Of a stretch of 64,000 bases of DNA, positions 27,701 to 35,527 are shown in pieces. The position numbers and the translations under genes were made by a program. The stretch lies in NCBI GenBank assembly GCA_017557405.1, contig JAFYYV010000002.1:36049-100048 (forward strand). The letters are read 5' to 3'. Under the pieces are notes generated by a model, which was given only the letters and a program-made list of their open reading frames with translations, was not told the origin of the DNA and did no database searches. Position 1 is the stretch's first letter. Each line of letters opens with the position of its first letter. The DNA comes from Prevotella sp. (GTDB lineage Bacteria; Bacteroidota; Bacteroidia; Bacteroidales; Bacteroidaceae).

Positions 27701-29019
27701 TCGTCAACGAAGTAGTAGTACTCGAGAGAGAGCAGACGTGTAGCCTCAATACCATAGTAGTAGAAGTCGGGCTTGAAGACCAGCGAGCGGAGCTCACCCT
27801 TCACGAGAACGTTCAGAGCGTTAACGAAAGCTTCAACCTTGTCGAGCTTGTCAGAAACAGCCTGCAGAGTTTCCTCAACGTTGTCGATTCTGAGGTCGAG
27901 ACGAGGAATCTCAGTCTTAAGGGTCTCATTGATGGTGTTGATCTGAGCCTGGAGAGCAGCCTCGGCAGCCTTAATGGCAGCGTCGAGCTCACCATCAGCA
28001 GCCTTACGTGCAGCTTCTTCAGCAGCGTCAGCAGCCTCACGAGCGCTTGCCTCAGCAGCAACAGCAGCAGCAGCAGCGTCAGCAGACTCCTGAGCAGCGT
28101 TGGCAGCATCCTTAGCCTTACCAGCAGCCTCAGCAGCAGCGTCAGCAGCTTCCTTAGCCTTCTGAGCAGCAGCCAAAGCAGCCTCATCACCAGCCTTACG
28201 TGCGGTAGCCTCATCGTCGATGAGCTTCTTCAGATCGGCAACGACTTTGTCGAGTCCGAGAGCGTCGACACGCTCTTCAAGTTTCTTAAGGTCACTCTGG
28301 AGGTCACCAATAGTCTTGTTGAGCTCGGTCTTGAGAGCAGCAATCTTACCTTCGACATCGAGGTCGGCGATAGCCTTCTTCAACTCATCTTTCGTGACAT
28401 AAGCACCTTCAACAACCTTCAGGCGAGCGTCGATGTTGTTGATCTTCTCTTCCCACTTCTTGATAGCGTCGATCTGCTGTTGCAGGTCTTCCACGGCAGC
28501 CTTACGAGCAAGAACCTCGTCGTCGATACCCTTCTGGAGAGCACCGAACTTAGCTGTAGCGTCTACCATGTGGTCGGCAAGAGCTTGGTCAACAGCAGCA
28601 ATCTTGGCATAAACATCCTCCATTGCTTTGTTGAAATCCTCAATGCTTACCTTACTATTAGCCAAATCTTCCAGCTTCTTGATAGCCTCTTCGGCGGTAC
28701 CAATCTTAGCCTCGAGAGCAGCCTCGGCAGCTGTTGCACGAGCGATTTCTTTGGCCAGATTTTCAGCGTTAGCATCTGCGGCGTCCTTAGCCTTCTGGGC
28801 AAGAGATGCAATTTCAGCATCCTTAGCCTCAAGCTGTGTCTTCAAGTTAGCGATCTCGCTCTGGAGGTCAGCCTTCACTTGATTGATCGCAGGAGTAAGC
28901 GCGTTGATCTGAGTCTGCAAGTCCTGGATTTCATCATCGTAGTCCTTACAAGACGTCAAGTTTGCTGAAGCCAAGACGATGGCTCCGAGCATCAAAGAAC
29001 TTAAAAATTTTCTTTTCAT
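24790..29019 (-). CDS. Giant coiled-coil surface lipoprotein
   Basis: A 1409-aa lipoprotein. Signal and lipobox LTSC lie in MKRKFLSSLMLGAIVLASAN plus LTSCKDYDDEI. Residues about 22-400 are one long heptad-rich coiled coil, Ala/Lys/Glu rich (AAEAALEAKIGTAEEAIKKL, repeated KAKEAADAAAEAAGKAKDAA). The remaining 1000 residues are beta-rich (VEYYWGTVYQNVIVTI at the end), without a family that I recognise. The architecture suggests a lipid-anchored stalk holding a globular head away from the outer membrane (inference). The longer in-frame ORF to 29223 is rejected because the complete promoter at 29102-29133 lies within it. Monocistronic. Confidence 0.8.
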   Translation of the reverse strand: MKRKFLSSLMLGAIVLASANLTSCKDYDDEIQDLQTQINALTPAINQVKADLQSEIANLKTQLEAKDAEIASLAQKAKDAADANAENLAKEIARATAAEAALEAKIGTAEEAIKKLEDLANSKVSIEDFNKAMEDVYAKIAAVDQALADHMVDATAKFGALQKGIDDEVLARKAAVEDLQQQIDAIKKWEEKINNIDARLKVVEGAYVTKDELKKAIADLDVEGKIAALKTELNKTIGDLQSDLKKLEERVDALGLDKVVADLKKLIDDEATARKAGDEAALAAAQKAKEAADAAAEAAGKAKDAANAAQESADAAAAAVAAEASAREAADAAEEAARKAADGELDAAIKAAEAALQAQINTINETLKTEIPRLDLRIDNVEETLQAVSDKLDKVEAFVNALNVLVKGELRSLVFKPDFYYYGIEATRLLSLEYYYFVDDAKKGTPIPAANADLAEKKGTTIDNKNSKEANVDFAAEDVARTIHERYDSLKSFKVLNLVAQYHMNPSNVQLSSILDVSVVDDDKPYEFDDYYYTRSSQAVVSVNKAMEPAYWVENGMLNVNLKVRDQEKIKSVMWDDSVTVFAIKATVRSGEKGDTTITSDYAALKYQQIKDVRLAHAIVNNKEPELITMTGLLNTHCGTCDYVAKYNKKEIDMNHSHLFATVDEAKYFVENTERVKDGILGEGQDTVDWNATLDLSKLVEVHYSTVDGAHEKLSSEKLASYGLEYKFELTKFIIGTNKTSESAQAAINPEDGITLRPQIPEEKTGKQQAYGADQSRTTVDRVPLVRVSLIESSTGRVLDYGYIPVRISETAAEIVPTPGVSVTYTSTDKWEYIQYDDCFGAGSTPYGRTTTWIETQYDLMKHNALPAEFSREDFEKNYLDQDGNAGPLYQDPALADGSTLTANPDEAQQYIKNKKGEWVAVKNVSEKIGTITYLPDEDLNGVRTSVFEWKVTADEAIELFKKNKEVEVACLLKSQSYTYPDIFVIFKSDPNNIAFKKATVTGEVDFDPHKITNYWFSLNSNSIVGDGGLREIHTQTLVPEDFFEETADPFDATFADVFVGNFKNDAVQPNMWITINTMIDGKKVNNNKAYDKKNIQTDFVFESSKQVGTFKGYYKTPNKLTSFKLFASDLDVAAVNKIKSVTDPQLKRGKNLYAYVTNPLDAELIATIEGDDLETMKIALVHSEDNDGYIEAMLNYKAHNELADDVLKAEVSLIAWIAKPEEGAIATADQSEICEIPLTNNNILVRFLRPINVAGTGKDVQDASYEHGDEPQIILLDDLLSYTDWRDTWKEVVTDEETGETSGLDYKTFYGIQAVKLQGVEEGDNVSTNPDVLTNLSQPAGKWVPLTEVSDNVDFIYLEEGKLQYRNLSNVVDEFQIQLPVSVEYYWGTVYQNVIVTIKPSKAQAKKF

Positions 29020-29101
29020 ACGATTAATTTTTGTTAGACATATATGTAATAATAAAATTTCAGCTCTCAAGAATCTCAGCCTAAGAGATACAATTTCGCT
29101 G

Positions 29102-29133
29102 CAAATATAGAGATAATTATTAAAACGAGCAAA
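29102..29133 (-). promoter_or_regulatory. Promoter of the coiled-coil lipoprotein gene
   Basis: On the minus strand TTTG (29130-29133) and TATATTTG (29102-29109) are 20 bp apart. The leader is about 77 nt. Between here and asnS (29134-29313) the only structure seen is an imperfect hairpin at 29242-29281 downstream of asnS that lacks a T run. Confidence 0.78.
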
Positions 29134-29313
29134 TAAAAACGCGTTTTTTTTTGAAATTTTGTCAATAAAACGTGCATTTTGTGGGGTTTTCAGCGTTTTC
29201 AAGTGCATTTTGACCCCTTGCAACGTAAAATTGAATGAAATTTAACACGGTTTTTTGTTTTTTTATAAAACCGCGGTGTTACGCGTTGCTGTTCTTTTTT
29301 CTCTCCAAATGCT

Positions 29314-30747
29314 TTAGAACTCTGCATTCTTGGGGGTTCTCGGGAAGGGAATGACATCACGGATGTTCTGCATGCCGGTGACGAAGAGGATGAGTCGTTC
29401 GAATCCGAGTCCGAATCCTCCGTGTGGACATGTGCCATACTTTCGTGTGTCGAGATACCACCACATATCCTTCATAGGAATGTGACGGCTTTCAATTTCC
29501 CCGAGTAGCTTGTCGTAGTCTTCTTCGCGGACAGAGCCTCCGATGATCTCACCAATCTGCGGGAAGAGGACGTCGGTACCCTGAACAGTCTGCTCCATCT
29601 GCTTACCGTCGAGTTCGGGCAGCTGGTCGTCGATCTTCATGTAGAAGGCTTTGATCTTCTTAGGATAGTGGGTCATGATGACAGGCTTCTTGAAGTATTC
29701 CTCAACAAGGTAGCGTTCGTGCTCGCTGGCAAGGTCGTCGCCCCACTCGCATGGGAACTCGAACTTGCGTCCATCGCGGATGGCCTGTTGAAGGATACGG
29801 ATACCCTCGGTGTAGTCGAGTCGAACGAACTCGGTCTCAACAACGCTCTTCAAACGTTGGATGAGCGTATTGTCGATCATCTTGTTGAGGAAGGCAAGGT
29901 CGTCAGCGCAATGGTCGAGTGCCCACTGCACGCAATACTTGATGAAGTCTTCCTCGAGGTCCATGAGCTCAGGCAGGTCGATGAAGGCCACCTCAGGCTC
30001 GATCATCCAGAACTCTGCGAGATGTCGCGGTGTGTTGGAGTTCTCGGCGCGGAACGTAGGACCGAAGGTGTAGATAGCTCCGAGGGCAGTAGCACCGAGC
30101 TCGCCTTCGAGTTGTCCGGACACGGTGAGGGAGGTCATCTTTCCGAAGAAGTCGTCATCGTAGATGATATGTCCATCTTCATCTTTCTCCAAACGGTAGA
30201 GGTTCTTGGTGGTCACCTGGAACATCTGCCCTGCCCCCTCGGCATCGCTGGCGGTGATGAGAGGCGTATGGAAATAGAAGAATCCGTGGTCGTGGAAATA
30301 CTTATGGATAGCGATAGCCATATTGTGGCGTATGCGCATGACGGCTCCGAAAGTGTTGGTGCGCAGACGGAGGTGTGCATTCTTGCGCATCACCTCGAAG
30401 GACTGTCCTTTCTTCTGCATGGGGTAGTCGGTGGGACAGAGTCCGAGGATCTCAATGCGCTGGCACTGTATCTCGCTGGCCTGCCCTGCTCCCTGGCTTT
30501 CGACAAGGATACCATGTGCTGCGATACACGCACCAGTAGTGATGTCGCGAAGCGTTGCGTCGGTAGCGGAAGTCACTGGGCAGTCAGGTGCGACAACCAA
30601 CTGAATGTTGTTGATGGTAGAACCGTCGTTAAGAGCGATGAAGTCGACCGACTTGCTGGAGCGATGGGTTCGCACCCATCCCTTGACGAGAATCTCGTTG
30701 CCGAAGTCGGTGGACTTGAGAGCATCAATGATTTTTGTTCGGGTCAT
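29314..30747 (-). CDS. asnS: Asparagine--tRNA ligase
   Basis: A 477-aa class IIb aminoacyl-tRNA synthetase, normal length. An OB-fold anticodon-binding domain (residues 1-110; [20 protein letters not shown]) precedes the catalytic core with motif 2 ([20 protein letters not shown]) and motif 3 ([15 protein letters not shown]). The GFGLGFERL form and the Asn-type FRAENS loop fit AsnRS rather than AspRS. Essential for protein synthesis. It is followed on the minus strand by the separately promoted lipoprotein gene. Confidence 0.97.
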   Translation of the reverse strand: MTRTKIIDALKSTDFGNEILVKGWVRTHRSSKSVDFIALNDGSTINNIQLVVAPDCPVTSATDATLRDITTGACIAAHGILVESQGAGQASEIQCQRIEILGLCPTDYPMQKKGQSFEVMRKNAHLRLRTNTFGAVMRIRHNMAIAIHKYFHDHGFFYFHTPLITASDAEGAGQMFQVTTKNLYRLEKDEDGHIIYDDDFFGKMTSLTVSGQLEGELGATALGAIYTFGPTFRAENSNTPRHLAEFWMIEPEVAFIDLPELMDLEEDFIKYCVQWALDHCADDLAFLNKMIDNTLIQRLKSVVETEFVRLDYTEGIRILQQAIRDGRKFEFPCEWGDDLASEHERYLVEEYFKKPVIMTHYPKKIKAFYMKIDDQLPELDGKQMEQTVQGTDVLFPQIGEIIGGSVREEDYDKLLGEIESRHIPMKDMWWYLDTRKYGTCPHGGFGLGFERLILFVTGMQNIRDVIPFPRTPKNAEF

Positions 30748-30756
30748 GATTTTTTT

Positions 30757-30865
30757 AGAGGGAGAGGAGGGAGAGGAGGGAGTGGAAGGAGTTAGAGGCC
30801 ATTAGCCTTTAGAAGGAGAGGAAGGAGTTAGAGGGAGTTAGAGGCCATTTGCCTTTAGAGGGAGT
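30757..30865. repeat. GA-rich repeats with AGGCCATTAGCCT-type palindromes
   Basis: GGAG runs lead into two direct copies of a 26-bp element beginning GGAGTTAGAGGCCATT at 30788-30813 and 30834-30859 (one mismatch). Each has a small inverted repeat AGGC-N5-GCCT or a variant. The rest of the gap to 30970 is a C/T-rich tract (CCTTCATCC repeats) and a TA run, with no gene. Confidence 0.7.
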
Positions 30866-30970
30866 AAGCCATTTGTTTACGCGTACATTATATTATATAT
30901 ATAAAGACCTTCATACCCTTCACCCTTTATCCTTCATCCTTCATCCTTGTTTAACCTTTCATTCTACCTG

Positions 30971-31351
30971 TTACTCCATTGAATTATTATACTTGTTTTC
31001 GTTTATACCTTTTATATATGCATTTAAGAAGAAACTAACTTCATTCACTTGAGAACGTAAGTCATTGTATGCGTCGAAAGAGATATAACCCAAGTCGCGC
31101 GAGAGAATGCAATAATAACGACTCTCTTCAAGACTCCCCTGCGCAATGTTCAAAAAGCGAAGCTTGTCAGCACGACTCAACTTTCCATACCCCTCTGCAA
31201 TATTGGCAGCAATGGATACTGCAGCACGTTGAAACTGAGAGGTCAGTCCTCGCCGCTCATCCGTCGGAAAAGCCTTTGTAATCCTATAGACAGACAGTAC
31301 AAGGCTATGAGCCTTCTGCCAAGCAAGAACGTCTTCGAAAGTTTTGCTCAT
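30971..31351 (-). CDS. Four helix bundle protein (S23/IVP family)
   Basis: A 126-aa helical protein. Family signatures: VLAWQKAHSLVLSVYRITKA at the start, RGLTSQFQRAAVSIAANIAE (about 34-53), GSLEESRYYCILSRDLGYI (about 72-90). Such proteins were first found in intervening sequences of 23S rRNA genes but also occur alone; a role in some diversity-generating or defence loci has been reported for relatives. Here it is free-standing between asnS and rluB, and repeats of one family flank it on both sides. Function unknown. Confidence 0.88.
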   Translation of the reverse strand: MSKTFEDVLAWQKAHSLVLSVYRITKAFPTDERRGLTSQFQRAAVSIAANIAEGYGKLSRADKLRFLNIAQGSLEESRYYCILSRDLGYISFDAYNDLRSQVNEVSFFLNAYIKGINENKYNNSME

Positions 31352-31364
31352 AGGGTTATTGTTT

Positions 31365-31460
31365 TAAGGAGAGGAGGGAGTCAGAGGGAGAGGAAGGAGT
31401 TAGAGACCATTAGCTTAACTATTGAAAGAGTATTAGCTTAACTATTGAAAGAGTATTGGC
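31365..31460. repeat. GA-rich repeat plus 23-bp tandem duplication
   Basis: A copy of the GGAGTTAGAG(A)CCATTAGC element at 31396-31416 is followed by a 23-bp direct duplication starting ATTAGCTTAACTATTG (31409-31431 and 31432-31454) and the beginning of a third unit. It lies downstream of rluB and upstream of the four-helix-bundle gene. Confidence 0.75.
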
Positions 31461-31539
31461 TTCCGCTTCATCTACTACCTCTGCTTCTTTTACTACCTTT
31501 ACTTCTCCTACATCTTCTTCCTTAACTTCTTCTACTACA

Positions 31540-32982
31540 TCATTCGAACGCACCCATGCGCAACATGTCGACTTCCTGTTCGGTAAGGAAGCGCCAGTCA
31601 CCACGACGAAGGTTCTTCTTGGTAAGTCCAGCGAAGAGCACGCGGTCGAGTTTGGTTACACGGTAGCCGAGGCTCTCGAAAATGCGACGCACGATGCGGT
31701 TCTTACCGCTGTGAATCTCGATGCCTACCTGAGACTTGTCGCGCTCGTCGCAATACTCAACGGCATCAGCATGCACCTCACCGTCTTCGAGCTGAATGCC
31801 CTCGGCAATCTGCTGGAGGTCGTGAGCGGTGACATTCTTGTCGAGATGCACGTGATAGACCTTCTTCTTGAGGAACTTGGGATGCGTGAGCTTAGAAGCC
31901 AAGTCGCCATCGTTGGTCAGCAAGAGCACACCCGTAGTGTTGCGGTCGAGACGACCAACGGGATAGATGCGCTCGGGGCAGACATCCTTGACGAGGTCCA
32001 TAACGGTCTTGCGCTGCTGGGGATCGTCGCTCGTGGTGACATAATCCTTGGGTTTGTTAAGCAGCACATAGACTTTCTTCTCCAAAGAGACGGGCTGTTC
32101 GTGGAACATCACCGTATCCGTGCGCATGACCTTTGTTCCGAGTTCGGTCACAACCTCACCATTCACGGTGACAACGCCAGCCTGGATGAACTCGTCGGCC
32201 TCGCGGCGCGAACACACGCCAGCATTGGCGAGGAACTTGTTCAGACGGATGGGCTCGTTGGGATCGATGTGCTCTTCCTTATATTCAATACGTTTCTTGA
32301 GACTATATTTTGCATTGGGGTCGTAGTCGGCTGAATGCTGACGATAGCCACCCTGAGGACGTTGGCCGTAACCGCCACGCTGCTGATAACCACCTCCCTG
32401 AGGACGCTGGCCATAGCCGCCACGCTGCTGATAGCCACCTTGCTGACGGGGCTGATAACCGCCACGCTGCTGATAGCCACCTCCCTGAGGACGCTGACCA
32501 TAGCCGCCACGCTGCTGATAACCGCCCTGCTGACGGGGCTGATAGCCACCCTGCTCGCCTTCGGCATTGTAACGCGGGCGATAGCCGCCCTGCTGACGGG
32601 GCTGATAACCACCCTGCTCACCCTCGGCATTGTAACGCGGACGATAGCCACCCTGCTGACGGGGCTGATAACCACCTTGGGGACGCTGGCCGTAGCCACC
32701 ACCTTGCTGATTGTTGTTAAAACGAGGACGATAGGGGCGCTGCTGGGGAGTGCCTGACTGCAATCCTGCGCCGAAACCTTCGGGGCGGAATGCGCCTCCA
32801 TCATCATTAGCCGAGGGACGCTCGGCGTTGAAAGGACGTTGTGCGTGGATACGCGGACGCTGCGGGCGTCCTCCTGCACGATAATCACGCTGATAATTGC
32901 CAGCCGGCTTGTAGCCCTCGCGGCTACCTTCGTTCTGCTCGGAAGACAAATCCTGAGTGTTGTTTTCTAATTCTAAATCCAT
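31540..32982 (-). CDS. rluB: 23S rRNA pseudouridine synthase (RluB-like) with long Gly/Gln/Arg repeat N-terminus
   Basis: 480 aa. Residues 1-235 are low-complexity: repeated GGYQPRQQGGY, RPRYNAEGEQ, QQRGGYGQRPQGGG blocks. Then an S4 RNA-binding domain (about 245-292; IRLNKFLANAGVCSRREADE) and an RsuA/RluB-type synthase with catalytic Asp346 in PVGRLDRNTTG. RluB enzymes convert a uridine in helix 80-90 of 23S rRNA; the exact target is inferred. The extension resembles RGG-type RNA-binding or condensate-forming regions and is longer than in ordinary RluB. A small hairpin (33005-33018) lies 23 bp before the start codon. Confidence 0.9.
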   Translation of the reverse strand: MDLELENNTQDLSSEQNEGSREGYKPAGNYQRDYRAGGRPQRPRIHAQRPFNAERPSANDDGGAFRPEGFGAGLQSGTPQQRPYRPRFNNNQQGGGYGQRPQGGYQPRQQGGYRPRYNAEGEQGGYQPRQQGGYRPRYNAEGEQGGYQPRQQGGYQQRGGYGQRPQGGGYQQRGGYQPRQQGGYQQRGGYGQRPQGGGYQQRGGYGQRPQGGYRQHSADYDPNAKYSLKKRIEYKEEHIDPNEPIRLNKFLANAGVCSRREADEFIQAGVVTVNGEVVTELGTKVMRTDTVMFHEQPVSLEKKVYVLLNKPKDYVTTSDDPQQRKTVMDLVKDVCPERIYPVGRLDRNTTGVLLLTNDGDLASKLTHPKFLKKKVYHVHLDKNVTAHDLQQIAEGIQLEDGEVHADAVEYCDERDKSQVGIEIHSGKNRIVRRIFESLGYRVTKLDRVLFAGLTKKNLRRGDWRFLTEQEVDMLRMGAFE

Positions 32983-33089
32983 AATTGTTAAACATTTTTC
33001 TTTTAAGCCTCACGGCTTAGGGTTAATAAATATAATTACTTCTATTATAATTTTATAATTCCTAATTCTCAAATTTTCAAATGACAATC

Positions 33090-34439
33090 TTACATTCCTG
33101 TGTAGTTTGACGGGGTGATGGCCATAAGCTCGGCCTTGACTGACGGACTGACGTCGAGCGACGAGATAAACTCGTGGATAGTGTCGGGTGTTAGCCGCTG
33201 GTTGGTACGGGTAAGTGCCTTCAGAGCCTCATAGGGATGAGGGTACGCCTCGCGGCGGAGGATGGTCTGAATGGCCTCGGCGACGACAGCCCAAGTATTG
33301 TCCAAGTCGGCCTGCAGGCGCTCGGCATTGAGGATGAGCTTGCGCAGTCCTTTGAGCGTACTCTGCACAGCGATGACGCTATGACCGAAAGGCACGCCCA
33401 CATTGCGGAGGACGGTGCTGTCGGTGAGGTCGCGCTGCAGTCGGCTGACGGGAAGCTTGGCGGCGAGGAACTGAAGAATGGCATTGGAGATGCCGAGGTT
33501 GCCCTCGCTATTCTCGAAGTCGATGGGATTCACCTTGTGGGGCATAGCGCTGCTTCCCACTTCTCCGGCCTTGATCTTCTGCTTGAAATAGTCCATCGAG
33601 ATATACATCCAGAAGTCGCGGTCGAGGTCGATGATGATCGTATTGATGCGACGCATAGCATCGAAAACTGCGCCAAGTGCATCGTAATTGGAAATCTGCG
33701 TGGTCCACTGCTCACGCTCCAAGCCCAGTTTCTCGGCAACGAAACGATTGCCGAATTCGCGCCAGTCGCGGTCGGGATAGGCCACATGGTGGGCGTTGAA
33801 GTTGCCTGTAGCACCTCCAAACTTGGCGGTGAGCTTGCAGGCGCGGAGGCTCTGCAACTGTTCGGTGAGTCGATAGACATAGACCATCACCTCCTTACCC
33901 AAACGTGTGGGCGAGGCTGGCTGTCCGTGAGTCTTTGCCAACATCGGCACTTCAGACCATTCGTCGGCATACTGTCGAAGCTGCTCGATGAGCTCTTCCA
34001 CTTGTGGGTAGAACACATCGGCGAGCGCCTCCTTCACAGAGAGAGGCACGCTGGTGTTGTTGATGTCTTGGGAAGTGAGACCGAAATGGATGAACTCCTT
34101 GAAAGCGTCGAGTCCGCCAATTTGGTCGAACTGCTCCTTAATATAATATTCTACAGCCTTGACGTCGTGGTTGGTGGTCTGCTCTATCTCCTTCACGCGG
34201 GCGGCGCCCTTCTCGTCAAAATTGCGATAGATATCGCGCAGACGTGGGAAGAGGTCGGCGGGGAACGCTGCCAATTGAGGCAACGGAAGCTCGCAGAGAG
34301 AGATGAAATACTCTATCTCCACACGGATGCGGTAGCGGATGAGCGCGTACTCTGAAAAATAGTCGGCAAGTGGTTGGGTTTTACTTCTGTAACGTCCGTC
34401 AATGGGGGAAATGGCGGTCAGCAAATCAAGATTCATCAT
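33090..34439 (-). CDS. purB: Adenylosuccinate lyase
   Basis: A 449-aa enzyme of the fumarase/aspartase superfamily acting twice in purine synthesis (SAICAR to AICAR, adenylosuccinate to AMP). Seen: IDGRYRSKTQPLADYFSEY at the N-terminus, FGLTSQDINNT, general-acid loop AKTHGQPASPT, and the signature GSSAMPHKVNPIDFENSEGN carrying the catalytic Ser. It resembles the E. coli PurB subtype. The start could be either of two adjacent ATGs. rluB lies 107 bp downstream on the same strand. Confidence 0.97.
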   Translation of the reverse strand: MMNLDLLTAISPIDGRYRSKTQPLADYFSEYALIRYRIRVEIEYFISLCELPLPQLAAFPADLFPRLRDIYRNFDEKGAARVKEIEQTTNHDVKAVEYYIKEQFDQIGGLDAFKEFIHFGLTSQDINNTSVPLSVKEALADVFYPQVEELIEQLRQYADEWSEVPMLAKTHGQPASPTRLGKEVMVYVYRLTEQLQSLRACKLTAKFGGATGNFNAHHVAYPDRDWREFGNRFVAEKLGLEREQWTTQISNYDALGAVFDAMRRINTIIIDLDRDFWMYISMDYFKQKIKAGEVGSSAMPHKVNPIDFENSEGNLGISNAILQFLAAKLPVSRLQRDLTDSTVLRNVGVPFGHSVIAVQSTLKGLRKLILNAERLQADLDNTWAVVAEAIQTILRREAYPHPYEALKALTRTNQRLTPDTIHEFISSLDVSPSVKAELMAITPSNYTGM

Positions 34440-34459
34440 TTCGTTTTCTTTTTCGGCTG

Positions 34460-34467
34460 CAAAATTA
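34460..34467 (-). promoter_or_regulatory. -7 element for purB
   Basis: The minus strand reads TAATTTTG; a TTTG occurs 22 bp further upstream (34490-34493), slightly longer than the usual spacing. 34500-34687 holds only A/T-rich and GATGAAAG-repeat sequence. Confidence 0.5.
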
Positions 34468-34687
34468 CAAATTATAATTGAAAACGGCTCAAAGAATATG
34501 AAAAAGGTTGTTAAAAGCGCACAAGGAAATAACTATTTTAGATGAAAGAAGAAAGATGAAAGATGAAAGGATGCTGAAAAAACATGACAAATTTTTGTCG
34601 ACTTTTTCGTTCAATCTAGAAAAGATAAACGAGTGAGAAAACGACTTTTCCACTCCAATTTCCTCATTTTTCACATACGAAATTGTC

Positions 34688-34819
34688 ACTTGTATCATCT
34701 GAGGCTCTCAGATGTGGTAAATGACACGCTTACTTGTGGCATCTGACACCCTCAAATGCCACATCTGACGGGCTCATTGCATAGCTTTTGGTGGTCAGAC
34801 GTATACCTCTGACAGGATT
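34688..34819. repeat. 22-bp-period tandem array B
   Basis: Six units in register. ATCTGA or a close variant falls at 34697, 34719 (AAATGA), 34741, 34763 and 34807 (CTCTGA), all multiples of 22 bp; the fifth unit (34776-34797) has drifted. CAGATGTGG (34709-34717) and CCACATCTG (34759-34767) are perfect inverted copies. It lies in the 628-bp gap between the ACT-protein gene and purB. From 34820 to 34960 I see nothing. Confidence 0.85.
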
Positions 34820-34966
34820 GTAAAATGTAAAGAAAACGGAAGTCGTTGATTTACAACATTTTCCAAAAACGCTCAAAACTCGCGTATTTGCTCACGAGAA
34901 ACATTTTTTTCAAAACGATGGCCTTCTCGTAGTACCAAAATTCAGAATTTTCTTTACATAATGAGA

Positions 34967-35010
34967 GGAAAGAAGAAAAGGAGTAGAAGGAGTAAAGGCC
35001 ACTAGCCTAA
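34967..35010. repeat. GA-rich repeat, third site
   Basis: A GGAGTAAAGGCCACTAGCC element preceded by GA-rich runs, related to the copies at 30.8 and 31.4 kb. It has AGGC-N5-GCCT dyad symmetry and lies about 60 bp after the ACT-protein stop. Confidence 0.6.
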
Positions 35011-35067
35011 CCAACTCAATAAATGTTGGTTTATTACTCCCTCTACTTCCCACTTCTTTTAAATATC

Positions 35068-35493
35068 CTACAACTTATAAAGGTCGTTCGCTGCAATGAG
35101 GTCCACCTTCTTCTGCTCAAGCAGCTTGTCGCATGCCTGCAGGTCGGTAGGACGAATCACGACATTTGCATAATCGCCCTGACTGAAGGAGTACATGTAC
35201 TCGATGAACACCCCATTGTCGGACAGATATTTCAACACAACGGCCAACGAGCCTGGCGTATTAGGACATGTGAAACCAATGACATCGGTCACTTTCAGGG
35301 CAAAGCCAGCAGCCTTGAGCACCTGATAAGCCTTGTCGGGATCGGAGACGATGCAACGCAAGATGCCGAAATCGCTGTTGTCGGCAATGCTCATAGCCGA
35401 GAGGTTGACACCAGCTGTGCCCAAAGCCTCGGTGACTTCTGTGAGTCGTCCCGATTTGTTTTCCAGGAAAATAGATAGTTGTTTTGCTAACAT
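35068..35493 (-). CDS. Tandem ACT domain protein
   Basis: A 141-aa cytoplasmic protein made of two ACT domains: residues 1-68 (QLSIFLENKSGRLTEVTEAL) and 70-141 (VIGFTCPNTPGSLAVVLKYL). ACT domains bind amino acids and regulate enzymes. The gene sits 34 bp after paaK; this pairing is frequent in Bacteroidales and suggests that it senses an aromatic or branched amino acid linked to the ligase (inference). Confidence 0.92.
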   Translation of the reverse strand: MLAKQLSIFLENKSGRLTEVTEALGTAGVNLSAMSIADNSDFGILRCIVSDPDKAYQVLKAAGFALKVTDVIGFTCPNTPGSLAVVLKYLSDNGVFIEYMYSFSQGDYANVVIRPTDLQACDKLLEQKKVDLIAANDLYKL

Positions 35494-35527
35494 AATGATA
35501 ATGTATTAATGTTTTTATGAAATGACA

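Noticed and set aside
25990-28968. A 992-codon open frame on the plus strand
   Set aside because: It is entirely antisense to the coiled-coil lipoprotein gene. Its Ser/Leu-rich translation is what the Ala/Glu/Lys heptad codons give when read backwards, and it has no promoter or signal.
29242-29281. Hairpin after asnS as a rho-independent terminator
   Set aside because: The stem has a 3-base bulge and is followed by AAATTTC rather than a T run.
30971-31351. The S23 protein gene as an rRNA intervening sequence
   Set aside because: No 23S rRNA sequence flanks it; the neighbours are asnS and rluB.
32330-32720. DNA repeats here as a separate non-coding repeat array
   Set aside because: They encode the GGYQPRQQ repeats of the RluB N-terminus in an uninterrupted frame.
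33237-34355. A 372-codon open frame antisense to purB (and similar long ones opposite asnS and paaK)
   Set aside because: These follow from the codon use of strong genes on the minus strand; no start context or family similarity.
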